Part shown: positions 17,491-24,928 of the stretch, piece after piece
Position numbering within the stretch: position 1 is the stretch's first letter
Layout: each line of letters starts with the position of its first letter
NCBI GenBank assembly: GCA_020741775.1
Contig: DYYG01000058.1
Span: 62,001 to 126,000, forward strand
Source of the DNA: Methylorubrum populi
Lineage (GTDB): Bacteria; Pseudomonadota; Alphaproteobacteria; Rhizobiales; Beijerinckiaceae
DNA length: 64,000 nt
Direction: 5' to 3'
Translations under genes and position numbers: made by a program
Notes under the pieces: generated by a model
The model's input: only the letters and a program-made list of their open reading frames with translations
What the model was told of the DNA's origin: nothing
Databases searched by the model: none

Positions 17491-18292
17491 GTCGGGTCCG
17501 CGCGATCTGACGGTAGCCATGGGATTGGAGCAGGCCGGGCAGATCGATCTGCCACTGGTCCGTGCCGTTCTCCAGGACGATCAGCGCCGGATGCAGCGAG
17601 GCCGGCGCCTCGCGCAGGAACGGCTCCAGGATCAAATCCTCCGCCCCCTCCACGTCGAGCTTGATCGCATCGATCCGCTCGATCCCCTCCGAGCGGCACA
17701 GGCCGAGCAGCGTCACCGCCGGCACACGCACGGCGGCGTTCTTCTGAGTGCCGACGATCTTCACGCTCGATTCGCCGCGATTGCGCGGATCGATGAACAG
17801 GGTCAGCTCGCCCGCCTTGTCGGCCACCGCGCAGGCGATGGCCTTGACCGTCCCGAACGGGTTCTGCCCGATATTGAAGGTGAGCCGGTCGAACACGTCG
17901 GGCTGCGGCTCAACCGCGAGGATGCGGGCGCGGGGGCCGGTGAAGCCGGCCACGAACAGGGCGTAGGCGCCGATATTGGCGCCGATATCGAGGAACACCG
18001 CATCCTCGGGAAGCTGCTGCTTGAGCAGCGCCCGCTCCTGCGGATCGAAGAACTGCGGGGTGAAGAGTACCTTCTTCTCGCAGTTGTTGTTGTAGGGGTG
18101 CAGGCGCATCCGCGCGCCGTAGCGTTCCACGTCGAGGGGCCGGCCTCGCATCATCGAGATGGCGATGCGGCGCAGGAACATCGCCAACCGGCGGGCGCGC
18201 CAGGATTGCTCCGGCAGCTTCTGCGTGCGCTCGGCGATCCGCGCGACGAGACCGGTGGGGGCGTAGGTGCCGTAAGGTGAGGAATCCGTCAT
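17447..18292 (-). CDS. FkbM family methyltransferase
   Basis: A 281-residue protein with a class I SAM-dependent methyltransferase core: VFLDIGANIGAYALF (motif I, about residue 98), ILAVEPQPDVFDRL, and the FkbM signature AIKLDVEGAEDLIL. FkbM-type enzymes O-methylate sugars or small hydroxyl compounds, often in surface polysaccharide pathways. No glycan genes lie nearby, so the substrate is open. The 3' end overlaps sfsA by 44 bp on the opposite strand. Confidence 0.83.
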   Translation of the reverse strand: MTDSSPYGTYAPTGLVARIAERTQKLPEQSWRARRLAMFLRRIAISMMRGRPLDVERYGARMRLHPYNNNCEKKVLFTPQFFDPQERALLKQQLPEDAVFLDIGANIGAYALFVAGFTGPRARILAVEPQPDVFDRLTFNIGQNPFGTVKAIACAVADKAGELTLFIDPRNRGESSVKIVGTQKNAAVRVPAVTLLGLCRSEGIERIDAIKLDVEGAEDLILEPFLREAPASLHPALIVLENGTDQWQIDLPGLLQSHGYRQIARTRLNLMFERAGAARPA

Positions 18293-18368
18293 TGTGCCGG
18301 GGTGATGCCAGCCGGAACGGGCGGCGGCAAGTCGCGAGGGACACGAGGGATTACGGCGCCGGCCGGAA

Positions 18369-18396
18369 AACCGGTTGAAGAACCGGTTGAAGAACC
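18369..18396. repeat. Two adjacent copies of a 12-bp unit with palindromic AACCGGTT
   Basis: AACCGGTTGAAG occurs at 18369 and again at 18381, followed by a partial third (AACC). Each unit contains the palindrome AACCGGTT, so two identical sites sit 12 bp apart in the divergent gap between the FkbM and hydrolase genes. This could be an operator pair or a chance slip duplication. Confidence 0.4.
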
Positions 18397-18486
18397 CGCC
18401 ACTGGCCTACCAAAGCGCCCGTCTTGTCGCCCGAAGACCGCCCCGGCCTTTGACATCGGCGCGCGGGCGCCCGATGAGACGACACC

Positions 18487-19263
18487 ATGCAGAGCTTCGA
18501 TTCAGACGGCGTCCAGATTGCCTATATCGATGTGCCGGCCAAGGAGCCGGTCAAAGCCGGGAACGGCGATCCGATCCTCCTGATCCACGGCTTCGCCTCG
18601 AACCACGCGGTCAACTGGGTCAACACGCTTTGGGTCCGGTATCTGACCGAAGCGGGCTACCGGGTCATCGCCCTCGACAACCGGGGCCATGGCCAGAGCG
18701 AGAAGCTCTACGAGCCCACTGCCTACACCTCCAATGAGATGGCCGGGGATGCCGTGCGGCTGCTGCGCCATCTCGGCCTCGCCCATGCGGATGTGATGGG
18801 CTATTCGATGGGCGCGCGCATCGCCGCGCATATGGCGCTCGATTACCCCGGCGAAGTGCGCTCGCTGCTGCTCGGCGGCCTCGGCTACCACCTCGTGGCC
18901 GGAGAGGGCCTGCCGCAGGGCATCGCCGAGGCGTTGGAAGCCCCGCCCGGTACCCCCGCGCCGAACCCGACCGCCGCCAGTTTCCGTCTCTTCGCCGAAC
19001 AGACCAAGAGCGATCTTCGGGCGCTCGCCGCCTGCATCCGCTGCTCGCGCCAGACATTGTCGCGGGCCGAACTGTCGGCCATCGAGACGCCGACGCTGGT
19101 CACGGTCGGGGCGCTCGACACCGTCGCCGGATCCGGCCCCGAACTGGCGAAGCTGATGCCGAATGCCCGCGCGCTCGAGCTGCCGGGCCGTGATCATTCC
19201 ACGGCGGTGGGCGACAAGCTGCACCGCCAGGGCGTCTTGGACTTCCTCGCGCAGCGGCCCTGA
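18487..19263 (+). CDS. Alpha/beta-fold hydrolase
   Basis: A 258-residue alpha/beta hydrolase. The oxyanion-side HGFASNH follows strand PILLIHG, the nucleophile elbow is GYSMG (about residue 107), the acid is in TVGALDTVAG, and the catalytic His is in GRDHSTAV. It could be an esterase, lactonase or related enzyme; substrate cannot be told. No signal peptide, so cytoplasmic. It stands alone with its own upstream region. Confidence 0.83.
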   Translation: MQSFDSDGVQIAYIDVPAKEPVKAGNGDPILLIHGFASNHAVNWVNTLWVRYLTEAGYRVIALDNRGHGQSEKLYEPTAYTSNEMAGDAVRLLRHLGLAHADVMGYSMGARIAAHMALDYPGEVRSLLLGGLGYHLVAGEGLPQGIAEALEAPPGTPAPNPTAASFRLFAEQTKSDLRALAACIRCSRQTLSRAELSAIETPTLVTVGALDTVAGSGPELAKLMPNARALELPGRDHSTAVGDKLHRQGVLDFLAQRP

Positions 19264-19380
19264 TTGGCCTCGGCGAAGGCGTCGATGCCCACCGGCATAG
19301 CCTGTCGGCAGTAGACCGATTGATCGACTGCACCGCGACGATGCCGGCCGCTACGGTCCGGTATCGTTCCGGGGCGAGCC

Positions 19381-19845
19381 ATGCCGATTCCGATGCCACC
19401 GGTCGACGGGCGTGAACGCCGTCGATCCCTCATCGCCCACGCGATCGTCGATGGGCTGATCCTCGTCGCAATCGCCCTGCTGCTGCTCGCCGGACCGGCC
19501 TTGGCGAAGCCGGCACTCACCGCGTCGGGCGGGACGGTCATCGCCCTGAGCAACCTGGCGTCGGACGAAGGATGCCAGCCGGCGCGGATGAGCGGGACGG
19601 TGGTGAAGCGCGCGTTCGGCCGCGACGGGCTCTTCCTGCAATCGGTCGTCGTCGAAGAACGATCGGGACAGCGCAGCGTCATCAATGTCGACGATGGCTA
19701 CCGCGGTCTCGACGCCGCCAGCAGCGGAGCCGTCAAACAGGCGCTCGACACGCTGCTGACAGTCGGCCGGAAGGTCTCGCTCCGCGTGCTCGGATGCGGC
19801 GCGGCCGGACGAACCCTGTCCCTCGACGCGGTCAAGCCGCTCTGA
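19381..19845 (+). CDS. Exported protein of unknown function
   Basis: A 154-residue protein whose N-terminus has a charged stretch (DGRERRRSL) then a long hydrophobic run (VDGLILVAIALLLLAG) ending ALA, read as a signal peptide or anchor. The mature part has two Cys (EGCQPARM and LGCGAAG) that could pair. No family recognised. Independent gene, convergent with the ABC exporter genes. Confidence 0.55.
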   Translation: MPIPMPPVDGRERRRSLIAHAIVDGLILVAIALLLLAGPALAKPALTASGGTVIALSNLASDEGCQPARMSGTVVKRAFGRDGLFLQSVVVEERSGQRSVINVDDGYRGLDAASSGAVKQALDTLLTVGRKVSLRVLGCGAAGRTLSLDAVKPL

Positions 19846-19872
19846 CCGGGACCGGCCGGCGCCCTTCCGACC

Positions 19873-20652
19873 TCAGCTTTTCAGCCGGTAGCCGGTGCGG
19901 AAGATATAGGCCACGAGGCTGAGGCACAGGGTCAGGAAGGCCAGGGTGGCGGCGATGCTGATGCCGACCGCGACATCGCCCCGGCCGAAGAAGGCCCAGC
20001 GGAAGCCACTGACGAGATAGACGACCGGGTTGAACAGGCTCACCGCCCGCCAGAACGGCGGCAGCATCTCGATGGAGTAGAAGCTGCCGCCGAGGAAGGT
20101 CAGCGGCGTGACGATGAGGAGCGGGACGAGCTGGAGCTTCTCGAAACCGTCCGCCCAGAGGCCGATGACGAAGCCAAACAGGCTGAAGGTCAGGGCTGTC
20201 AGCAGCAGGAAGAAGATCATCCAGAACGGATGGGCGATCTGCAGCGGCACGAACAGCGAGGCCGTGGCGAGGATGATGAGGCCGATCACGATCGACTTCG
20301 TGGCCGCCGCGCCGACGAAGCCGAGCACCACTTCGAGGGGCGAGATCGGCGCCGACAGGATTTCGTAGATCGTGCCGGCGAAGCGCGGGAAGTAGATGCC
20401 GAAGGAGGCGTTGGAGACGCTCTGGGTCAGGAGCGACAGCATCATCAGCCCCGGCACGATGAAGGCGCCGTAGGGAATGTCATCCACCGTCTGCACCCGC
20501 GAGCCGATGGCGGCCCCGAACACCACGAAATAGAGCGAGGTCGAGATCACCGGCGCGACGATGCTCTGCAGGGCGGTGCGCCAGAACCGGGCCATCTCGA
20601 AACGGTAGATGGCGAGGACCGCCGGGACGTTCAGCATGGACACGCCCTTCAT
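19873..20652 (-). CDS. ABC-2 type exporter permease
   Basis: A 259-residue permease with six hydrophobic helices. The N-terminal IYRFEMARFWRTALQSIVAPVIS and mid-protein FIVPGLMMLSLLTQSVSN are typical of the YadH/ABC-2 family, with the conserved FNPVVYLVSGFRW near the C-terminus. It forms the membrane part of an exporter with the ATPase encoded just upstream (ATGA overlap at 20649). Substrate unknown; YadGH relatives and drug or glycan exporters share this layout. Confidence 0.87.
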   Translation of the reverse strand: MKGVSMLNVPAVLAIYRFEMARFWRTALQSIVAPVISTSLYFVVFGAAIGSRVQTVDDIPYGAFIVPGLMMLSLLTQSVSNASFGIYFPRFAGTIYEILSAPISPLEVVLGFVGAAATKSIVIGLIILATASLFVPLQIAHPFWMIFFLLLTALTFSLFGFVIGLWADGFEKLQLVPLLIVTPLTFLGGSFYSIEMLPPFWRAVSLFNPVVYLVSGFRWAFFGRGDVAVGISIAATLAFLTLCLSLVAYIFRTGYRLKS

Positions 20653-21575
20653 GCGCGCTCGCGGACGAGATCGACGAAGATGTCTTCGAGCGAACTCTGG
20701 CTGGTATCGAGATCGGTGAAGGTGATGCCGGCACCGGCCAGATCGCCGAGCAGGCCGGTAATGCCGGTGCGCTCTCCGCGCGTCTCGTAGGTGTAGATCA
20801 GGCTGCGCCCGCCCTCGCCGACTTGCAGGGCGTGACGCGCCAAGCTGTCGGGCAGGGTGCCGACCGGCTCGCGCAGGTGCAGGGTGAGCTGCTTCTTGCC
20901 GAGCTTGCGCATCAGCTCGACCTTTTCCTCGACGAGGATGATCTCGCCCTTCCGGATCACGCCCACCCGGTCGGCCATCTCCTCGGCCTCCTCGATATAG
21001 TGGGTGGTGAGGATGACGGTGACGCCCTGCTCGCGCAGGCGGCGCACCAGCCGCCACATGTCCTGGCGCAGCTCGACATCGACGCCCGCCGTCGGCTCGT
21101 CGAGGAACAGCACCTTCGGCTCATGGGCGAGCGCCTTGGCGATCAGCACCCGGCGCTTCATGCCGCCGGAGAGCTGCATGATCCGGCTCTCGCGCTTCTC
21201 GTAGAGGGCGAGGTCCTTCAGGACACGCTCGATATGCGCGGGATCCCGGGGCAGACCGAACAGGCCGCGGCTGAAGCTCACCGTGTCCCACACCTTCTCG
21301 AAGGCGTCGGTGGTCAGCTCCTGCGGCACCAAACCGATCATCCGGCGCGCGGCACGATAATCGGCCTGGATGTCGTGGCCGCCGACCCGGATCATCCCCT
21401 CGCTCGGCGTGACGATGCCGCAAACGATGTTGATGAGCGTCGACTTGCCGGCACCGTTCGGCCCCAGCAGCGCGAAGATCTCGCCCTTGGCGATGTCGAG
21501 GTTGACGTTGCGCAGGGCGTGCAGGCCCGAGGCATAGACCTTCGACAGGTTCGCGATCGAGACGATCGGTTGCAT
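20649..21575 (-). CDS. ABC-2 type exporter ATP-binding protein
   Basis: A 308-residue ATPase: Walker A GPNGAGKST (about residue 40), Q-loop LVPQELTTD, signature LSGGMKRR, Walker B VLFLDEPTAGVD, and the switch His in LTTHYIEEAEEMADR. A C-terminal extension of about 80 residues is normal for this drug/polymer exporter subclass. It is the first gene of a two-gene operon with the permease. The gene upstream on the same strand (21805) is 229 bp away and separate. Confidence 0.9.
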   Translation of the reverse strand: MQPIVSIANLSKVYASGLHALRNVNLDIAKGEIFALLGPNGAGKSTLINIVCGIVTPSEGMIRVGGHDIQADYRAARRMIGLVPQELTTDAFEKVWDTVSFSRGLFGLPRDPAHIERVLKDLALYEKRESRIMQLSGGMKRRVLIAKALAHEPKVLFLDEPTAGVDVELRQDMWRLVRRLREQGVTVILTTHYIEEAEEMADRVGVIRKGEIILVEEKVELMRKLGKKQLTLHLREPVGTLPDSLARHALQVGEGGRSLIYTYETRGERTGITGLLGDLAGAGITFTDLDTSQSSLEDIFVDLVRERA

Positions 21576-21804
21576 CGGGGCTCTGACGTGGCGGAGGGGC
21601 GCGCCCTATAGCACAGGCCACGGCGTCGAGAACCCATCTCGCGCCGGTTACATTTTCAGAGGATTCGTCTTCCCGTTGCGGCGGCGGAGGGAACCTGCGG
21701 CCGCCCCGCGGCTTCTCCTCACGTTCTCCTGCGACAATCCATCCCTGAACCGGCCTGCCCTCGTTCCGATGGTGGGTCTTTTTTTGCTGCCGGCCCGCCC
21801 GTCC

Positions 21805-22425
21805 TCACACGACCGTCTGGAGCGACACCGCCGCACCGGCCGGCTCATCCGCCTTGGATGCCAGAACGGGTGGCAACACCTTCACCGAGCTTGCCCGCAA
21901 CAGGGCGATCAGCAACGCCGAGATCGTGAGCAGGTCGCAGGTCAGGCCGAACACCGAACCGACCAGGGTGTTATGGGCGAACCAGCACGAGGAGGCGCCG
22001 AGGAAGCAGCGGCGCATCGCCTGCGGATCGAGCTGAAGCCGCGCCGTGGTCGCGAGCAACGATCCGAGCCCAGCACAGGCCGAAGGCCAGCCATTCCACG
22101 TCGCCAGCGTCAGGCAAGCCGCGACGAGGCTGCTGGCCACGAAGAGGGGGGCGACCCAGGCCGCCCGGCTCTCGGCCCCGATCCAGCGGGCGGCGACCAC
22201 GCCCTGCATCACCGAGACGAGGCACATGGCCGTCCCGGTCTGCGCCCCCAGCCGCAGGAAATGCAGCGCGAAACAGGCCGAGCAGGCCGCCGAGGTGAGC
22301 AGGATCGCGCTCCGGCGCGGCATCATGCCGGCCGCGAAGCCGAGGCATAGCCCCAGGCCTCCGAACAGGTCGAGATGTTCACGCGCGGCATCCCACGCGA
22401 GGGCAATGACATTGACGGGGGACAT
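21805..22425 (-). CDS. YgjV-like inner membrane protein
   Basis: A 206-residue protein with five or six hydrophobic segments. The stretch FGGLGLCLGF, ILLTSAACSACFALHFLRLGAQTG, then CLVSVMQGVVAARW fits the YgjV family pattern of small inner membrane proteins of unknown function. The start at 22425 is the first ATG with the family N-terminus. No operon partners. Confidence 0.65.
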   Translation of the reverse strand: MSPVNVIALAWDAAREHLDLFGGLGLCLGFAAGMMPRRSAILLTSAACSACFALHFLRLGAQTGTAMCLVSVMQGVVAARWIGAESRAAWVAPLFVASSLVAACLTLATWNGWPSACAGLGSLLATTARLQLDPQAMRRCFLGASSCWFAHNTLVGSVFGLTCDLLTISALLIALLRASSVKVLPPVLASKADEPAGAAVSLQTVV

Positions 22426-22677
22426 CTTGAGGACTCTCGAACGGCGCGTCCGTTACTCGTTTCGGGTGCCGCTGTGCCGGTGCTTGTTCTTGGTTTTCTC
22501 TCTCGCCGTCCCGTCGGGCCATCGCGAAAGCAGTGCCGGACGGAGGCGAAACCGCGCCCGTCTTGCCGAGTGCGCTATTCCTGCTTGGTGACCGGATCGT
22601 TAATACGGCAAGAAGCGTGCAACGGCGTGGCGCCGCTGCCTCACTTGAGGACAAGCGCCATGCCTCCGCCGGATTGA
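22426..22677. other. Non-coding stretch upstream of the efflux operon
   Basis: About 250 bp between the YgjV-like gene (minus) and the TetR operators. No supported gene. With the promoter segment that follows, the whole gap to 22742 is 317 bp. It must also carry the promoter of the YgjV-like gene, which I could not pin down. Confidence 0.4.
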
Positions 22678-22719
22678 GAATGAACGTTCATTGACACGAG
22701 AATGAACGTTCACTATCGC
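22678..22719 (+). promoter_or_regulatory. Efflux operon promoter with two TetR-type operators
   Basis: Two identical 13-mers GAATGAACGTTCA begin at 22678 and 22700, exactly 22 bp apart (two helical turns). Each holds the perfect palindrome TGAACGTTCA. Between them is TTGACA (22691-22696), and 17 bp further is TATCGC (22714-22719), so the second palindrome fills the -35/-10 spacer. This is the layout of a repressor-blocked promoter. The tetR gene is second in the operon, so autorepression is expected. Confidence 0.8.
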
Positions 22720-22742
22720 TGATCCGAGCGTAGGAGTTTGCG

Positions 22743-23018
22743 ATGGGCCTGTCTCTCGGCGGTCGGATGTCGTCTCTTCCATCATTCGGCCGTGATGCCG
22801 GGCCATCCCAGGAGGGCGTCGGCCTGCTGCAATTGGTCGGGGCGGTCTGCACGCCGGCCAATCTTCTCGTCTGCTCCGTCGTCGCTCTCGGCTGGTTCGC
22901 CCTGATCGGCTGGACCGGAGCCGGACCGGAGGGCTGGCAGGCGCGTCTCTGCGCCGATCTCGACCTGCAGCCGCGCGCCTGCGCCGCCGTTACGAACACC
23001 ACGGGAACCTCTTCATGA
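22743..23018 (+). CDS. Small membrane protein leading the efflux operon
   Basis: A 91-residue protein with one hydrophobic segment (LLVCSVVALGWFALIGW, about residues 42-58), a Cys pair in the C-terminal tail (LCADL, RACAA), and no recognised family. TAGGAG lies 6-11 bases before the ATG, 24 bp past the putative -10. Its TGA overlaps the tetR ATG (ATGA), so it is translated as part of the operon. It may be an accessory subunit of the pump or just a leader; neither is shown. Confidence 0.6.
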   Translation: MGLSLGGRMSSLPSFGRDAGPSQEGVGLLQLVGAVCTPANLLVCSVVALGWFALIGWTGAGPEGWQARLCADLDLQPRACAAVTNTTGTSS

Positions 23019-23644
23019 GTGCGGCTGCCGGCGCGGTCATCGATGCGAGGAGCGGTCAGGCGGCCCGGCGCGAGCACATCCTCGACGCCGCGGAGGCCTG
23101 CTTCGTTCGCAACGGCTTCCACCGCACCACCATGCAGGACCTCGCCCGGGAAGCGTCGATGAGCCCGGGCAACATCTACCGGTACTTCGACGCCAAGGAA
23201 GCGGTGGTCCTCGGGCTCGCCGAGCGCGATCGTGAGCGCGGCGCCGTCCTGGTCGAGGCGATGGAACGGGCCGGCGACAAGCGCGCGGTCCTGATGGCCA
23301 TTCTCGGCCGCTTCTTCCACGACCTCACCCGCGAGGCCGCGGTGCTGCGCCTCGACCTCTGGGCGGAGGCGATCCGCAATCCGGCCATCGCCGCGCTGGT
23401 GGAGCGGGGCGACGAGGAAGGACGGACGTGGCTCATCGAGATGTTCGAGTCCATCAAGACCTCGCCGGCCTGCGACTCGGCGGCCCTGTTCGACGCCATC
23501 GCGCCCCTGATGAAGGGCATCATCGTCAGCCGGGCCCTGGCTCCTGACTACGATGCCGGCCCGGCTGTGGCGCAGCTTCATGCCCTGATCGATGCGGGCC
23601 TGTCCGGCTCGCTCCCCCGCGCCGAAGCGGAGACCGACCGATGA
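23015..23644 (+). CDS. TetR/AcrR family transcriptional repressor
   Basis: A 209-residue regulator. The N-terminal helix-turn-helix has the family pattern REHILDAAEACFVRNGFHRTTMQDLA followed by GNIYRYFDAKEAVV (about residues 18-67). The C-terminal part is the ligand-binding helical bundle. It is flanked by overlapping genes on both sides (ATGA at 23015 and 23641) and is therefore co-made with the pump it presumably controls through the palindromes at 22678 and 22700. The inducer is unknown. Confidence 0.88.
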   Translation: MSAAAGAVIDARSGQAARREHILDAAEACFVRNGFHRTTMQDLAREASMSPGNIYRYFDAKEAVVLGLAERDRERGAVLVEAMERAGDKRAVLMAILGRFFHDLTREAAVLRLDLWAEAIRNPAIAALVERGDEEGRTWLIEMFESIKTSPACDSAALFDAIAPLMKGIIVSRALAPDYDAGPAVAQLHALIDAGLSGSLPRAEAETDR

Positions 23645-24867
23645 CCACCGCTCGGGCCCTCGCGCCCGCCCTGCTGCTGCTGGGTCTCGCTCCGGCATGG
23701 GCCGAGACCGCTACGGTGAAGCTCGCTCCGGCGCCCGTCGTCAGCGTGGTCGAGGCGGACCGGCGCGAGATCGTGGAAAGCGTGGTCGTGACCGGCACGC
23801 TGGTGCCGCGCGACGAGATCCTGGTGACGCCGGAAATCGACGGCTACCGCTTGGTCGAGCTTCTGACCGAGGAGGGGATGCGGGTCACGCGGGGGCAGGT
23901 GCTCGCCCGCCTCTCCCGCGACCTGATCGACCGGCAGCTCGCCCAGCAGAATGCCCTGATCGACAAGGCCAGCGCCGCCGTTCCCCAGGCGCAGAGCAAT
24001 ATCGAGCAGGCGGAGGCCGCCGAACTCGAAGCCCGGCTCGCCCATGATCGCGCCAAGCAGCTCATCCAGAGCGGTAACACCACGGCGGTGGTGATGGAGG
24101 GCCGCACCGCCGCCCTGCGGCAGGCCGAGGGCAAGCTGGCTTTCGCCCGCAACGGGCTGGCCATGGCCAGGGCGGAACTCGCGCAGGCCAGGGCCGTGCG
24201 CGACGAACTCGAATTGCGGCTCGCCCGCACCGAGATCCGCGCGCCGGAGGCCGGCATCGTCAGCCGCCGCACCGCGCGGGTCGGCATGGCGACCTCCTCC
24301 TCCGCCGAGCCGCTGTTCCGGCTGATCGCCCGGGGCGAGATCGAGCTGGAGGCGGAAATCATCGAGACCAAGCTGCCGCTCCTGCGCGAGGGCAACCCGG
24401 CCTTCATCGAGATCGGCGACGGCGAGCGCGTCGCCGGCAGCGTCCGTGCCGTCTATCCGGAGGTCGACAAGGCGAGCCGCCTCGGCAAGGTCCGCGTGCG
24501 CCTCGATCCCGACCCGCGCCTGCGCATCGGCACCTTCGCCCGCGGCGCCGTCGAACTCGCCCGCACCAGCGGGGTCACGGTGCCCCAGGCCTCCGTCCTC
24601 TACGGTGGCGGCAAGCGCAGCTCCGTCCTCGTCGTTGCCGACGACAAGGTCGAGGCCCGCGAAGTCCGCACCGGCCTGTCCGACGAGGATGATATCGAGA
24701 TCCGCACCGGCCTGACCGAGGGCGAGCGGGTCGTCGCCCGCGCCGGAAGCTTCCTGCGGGACGGCGACCGTGTCCGCCCCGTCCCGGTCGCGCGCCAGGG
24801 CGCGACGCCGGCCGCGTTGTCTGCCGCGCCGTCGCCCCAGGCCACGGCCGACGCCGGCCCACGCTGA
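23641..24867 (+). CDS. RND efflux periplasmic adaptor (membrane fusion protein)
   Basis: A 408-residue HlyD/AcrA-type adaptor. It has a signal peptide ending AWA, a first half-lipoyl strand (VVTGTLVPRDEILVTPEIDGYRL), a coiled-coil hairpin of about 90 residues rich in Ala, Glu and Gln (about 100-195), then RLARTEIRAPEAGIVSRR and the beta-barrel. It links the inner-membrane pump to an outer-membrane channel, which is not encoded in this window. It begins inside the tetR stop and ends 61 bp before the pump gene. Confidence 0.88.
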   Translation: MTTARALAPALLLLGLAPAWAETATVKLAPAPVVSVVEADRREIVESVVVTGTLVPRDEILVTPEIDGYRLVELLTEEGMRVTRGQVLARLSRDLIDRQLAQQNALIDKASAAVPQAQSNIEQAEAAELEARLAHDRAKQLIQSGNTTAVVMEGRTAALRQAEGKLAFARNGLAMARAELAQARAVRDELELRLARTEIRAPEAGIVSRRTARVGMATSSSAEPLFRLIARGEIELEAEIIETKLPLLREGNPAFIEIGDGERVAGSVRAVYPEVDKASRLGKVRVRLDPDPRLRIGTFARGAVELARTSGVTVPQASVLYGGGKRSSVLVVADDKVEAREVRTGLSDEDDIEIRTGLTEGERVVARAGSFLRDGDRVRPVPVARQGATPAALSAAPSPQATADAGPR

Positions 24868-24928
24868 ACCCCTCTCCCGCGCGGCCATTCGCGCGGGCTT
24901 CGCCGGACCTCACCGACGGGTTGCCCCG

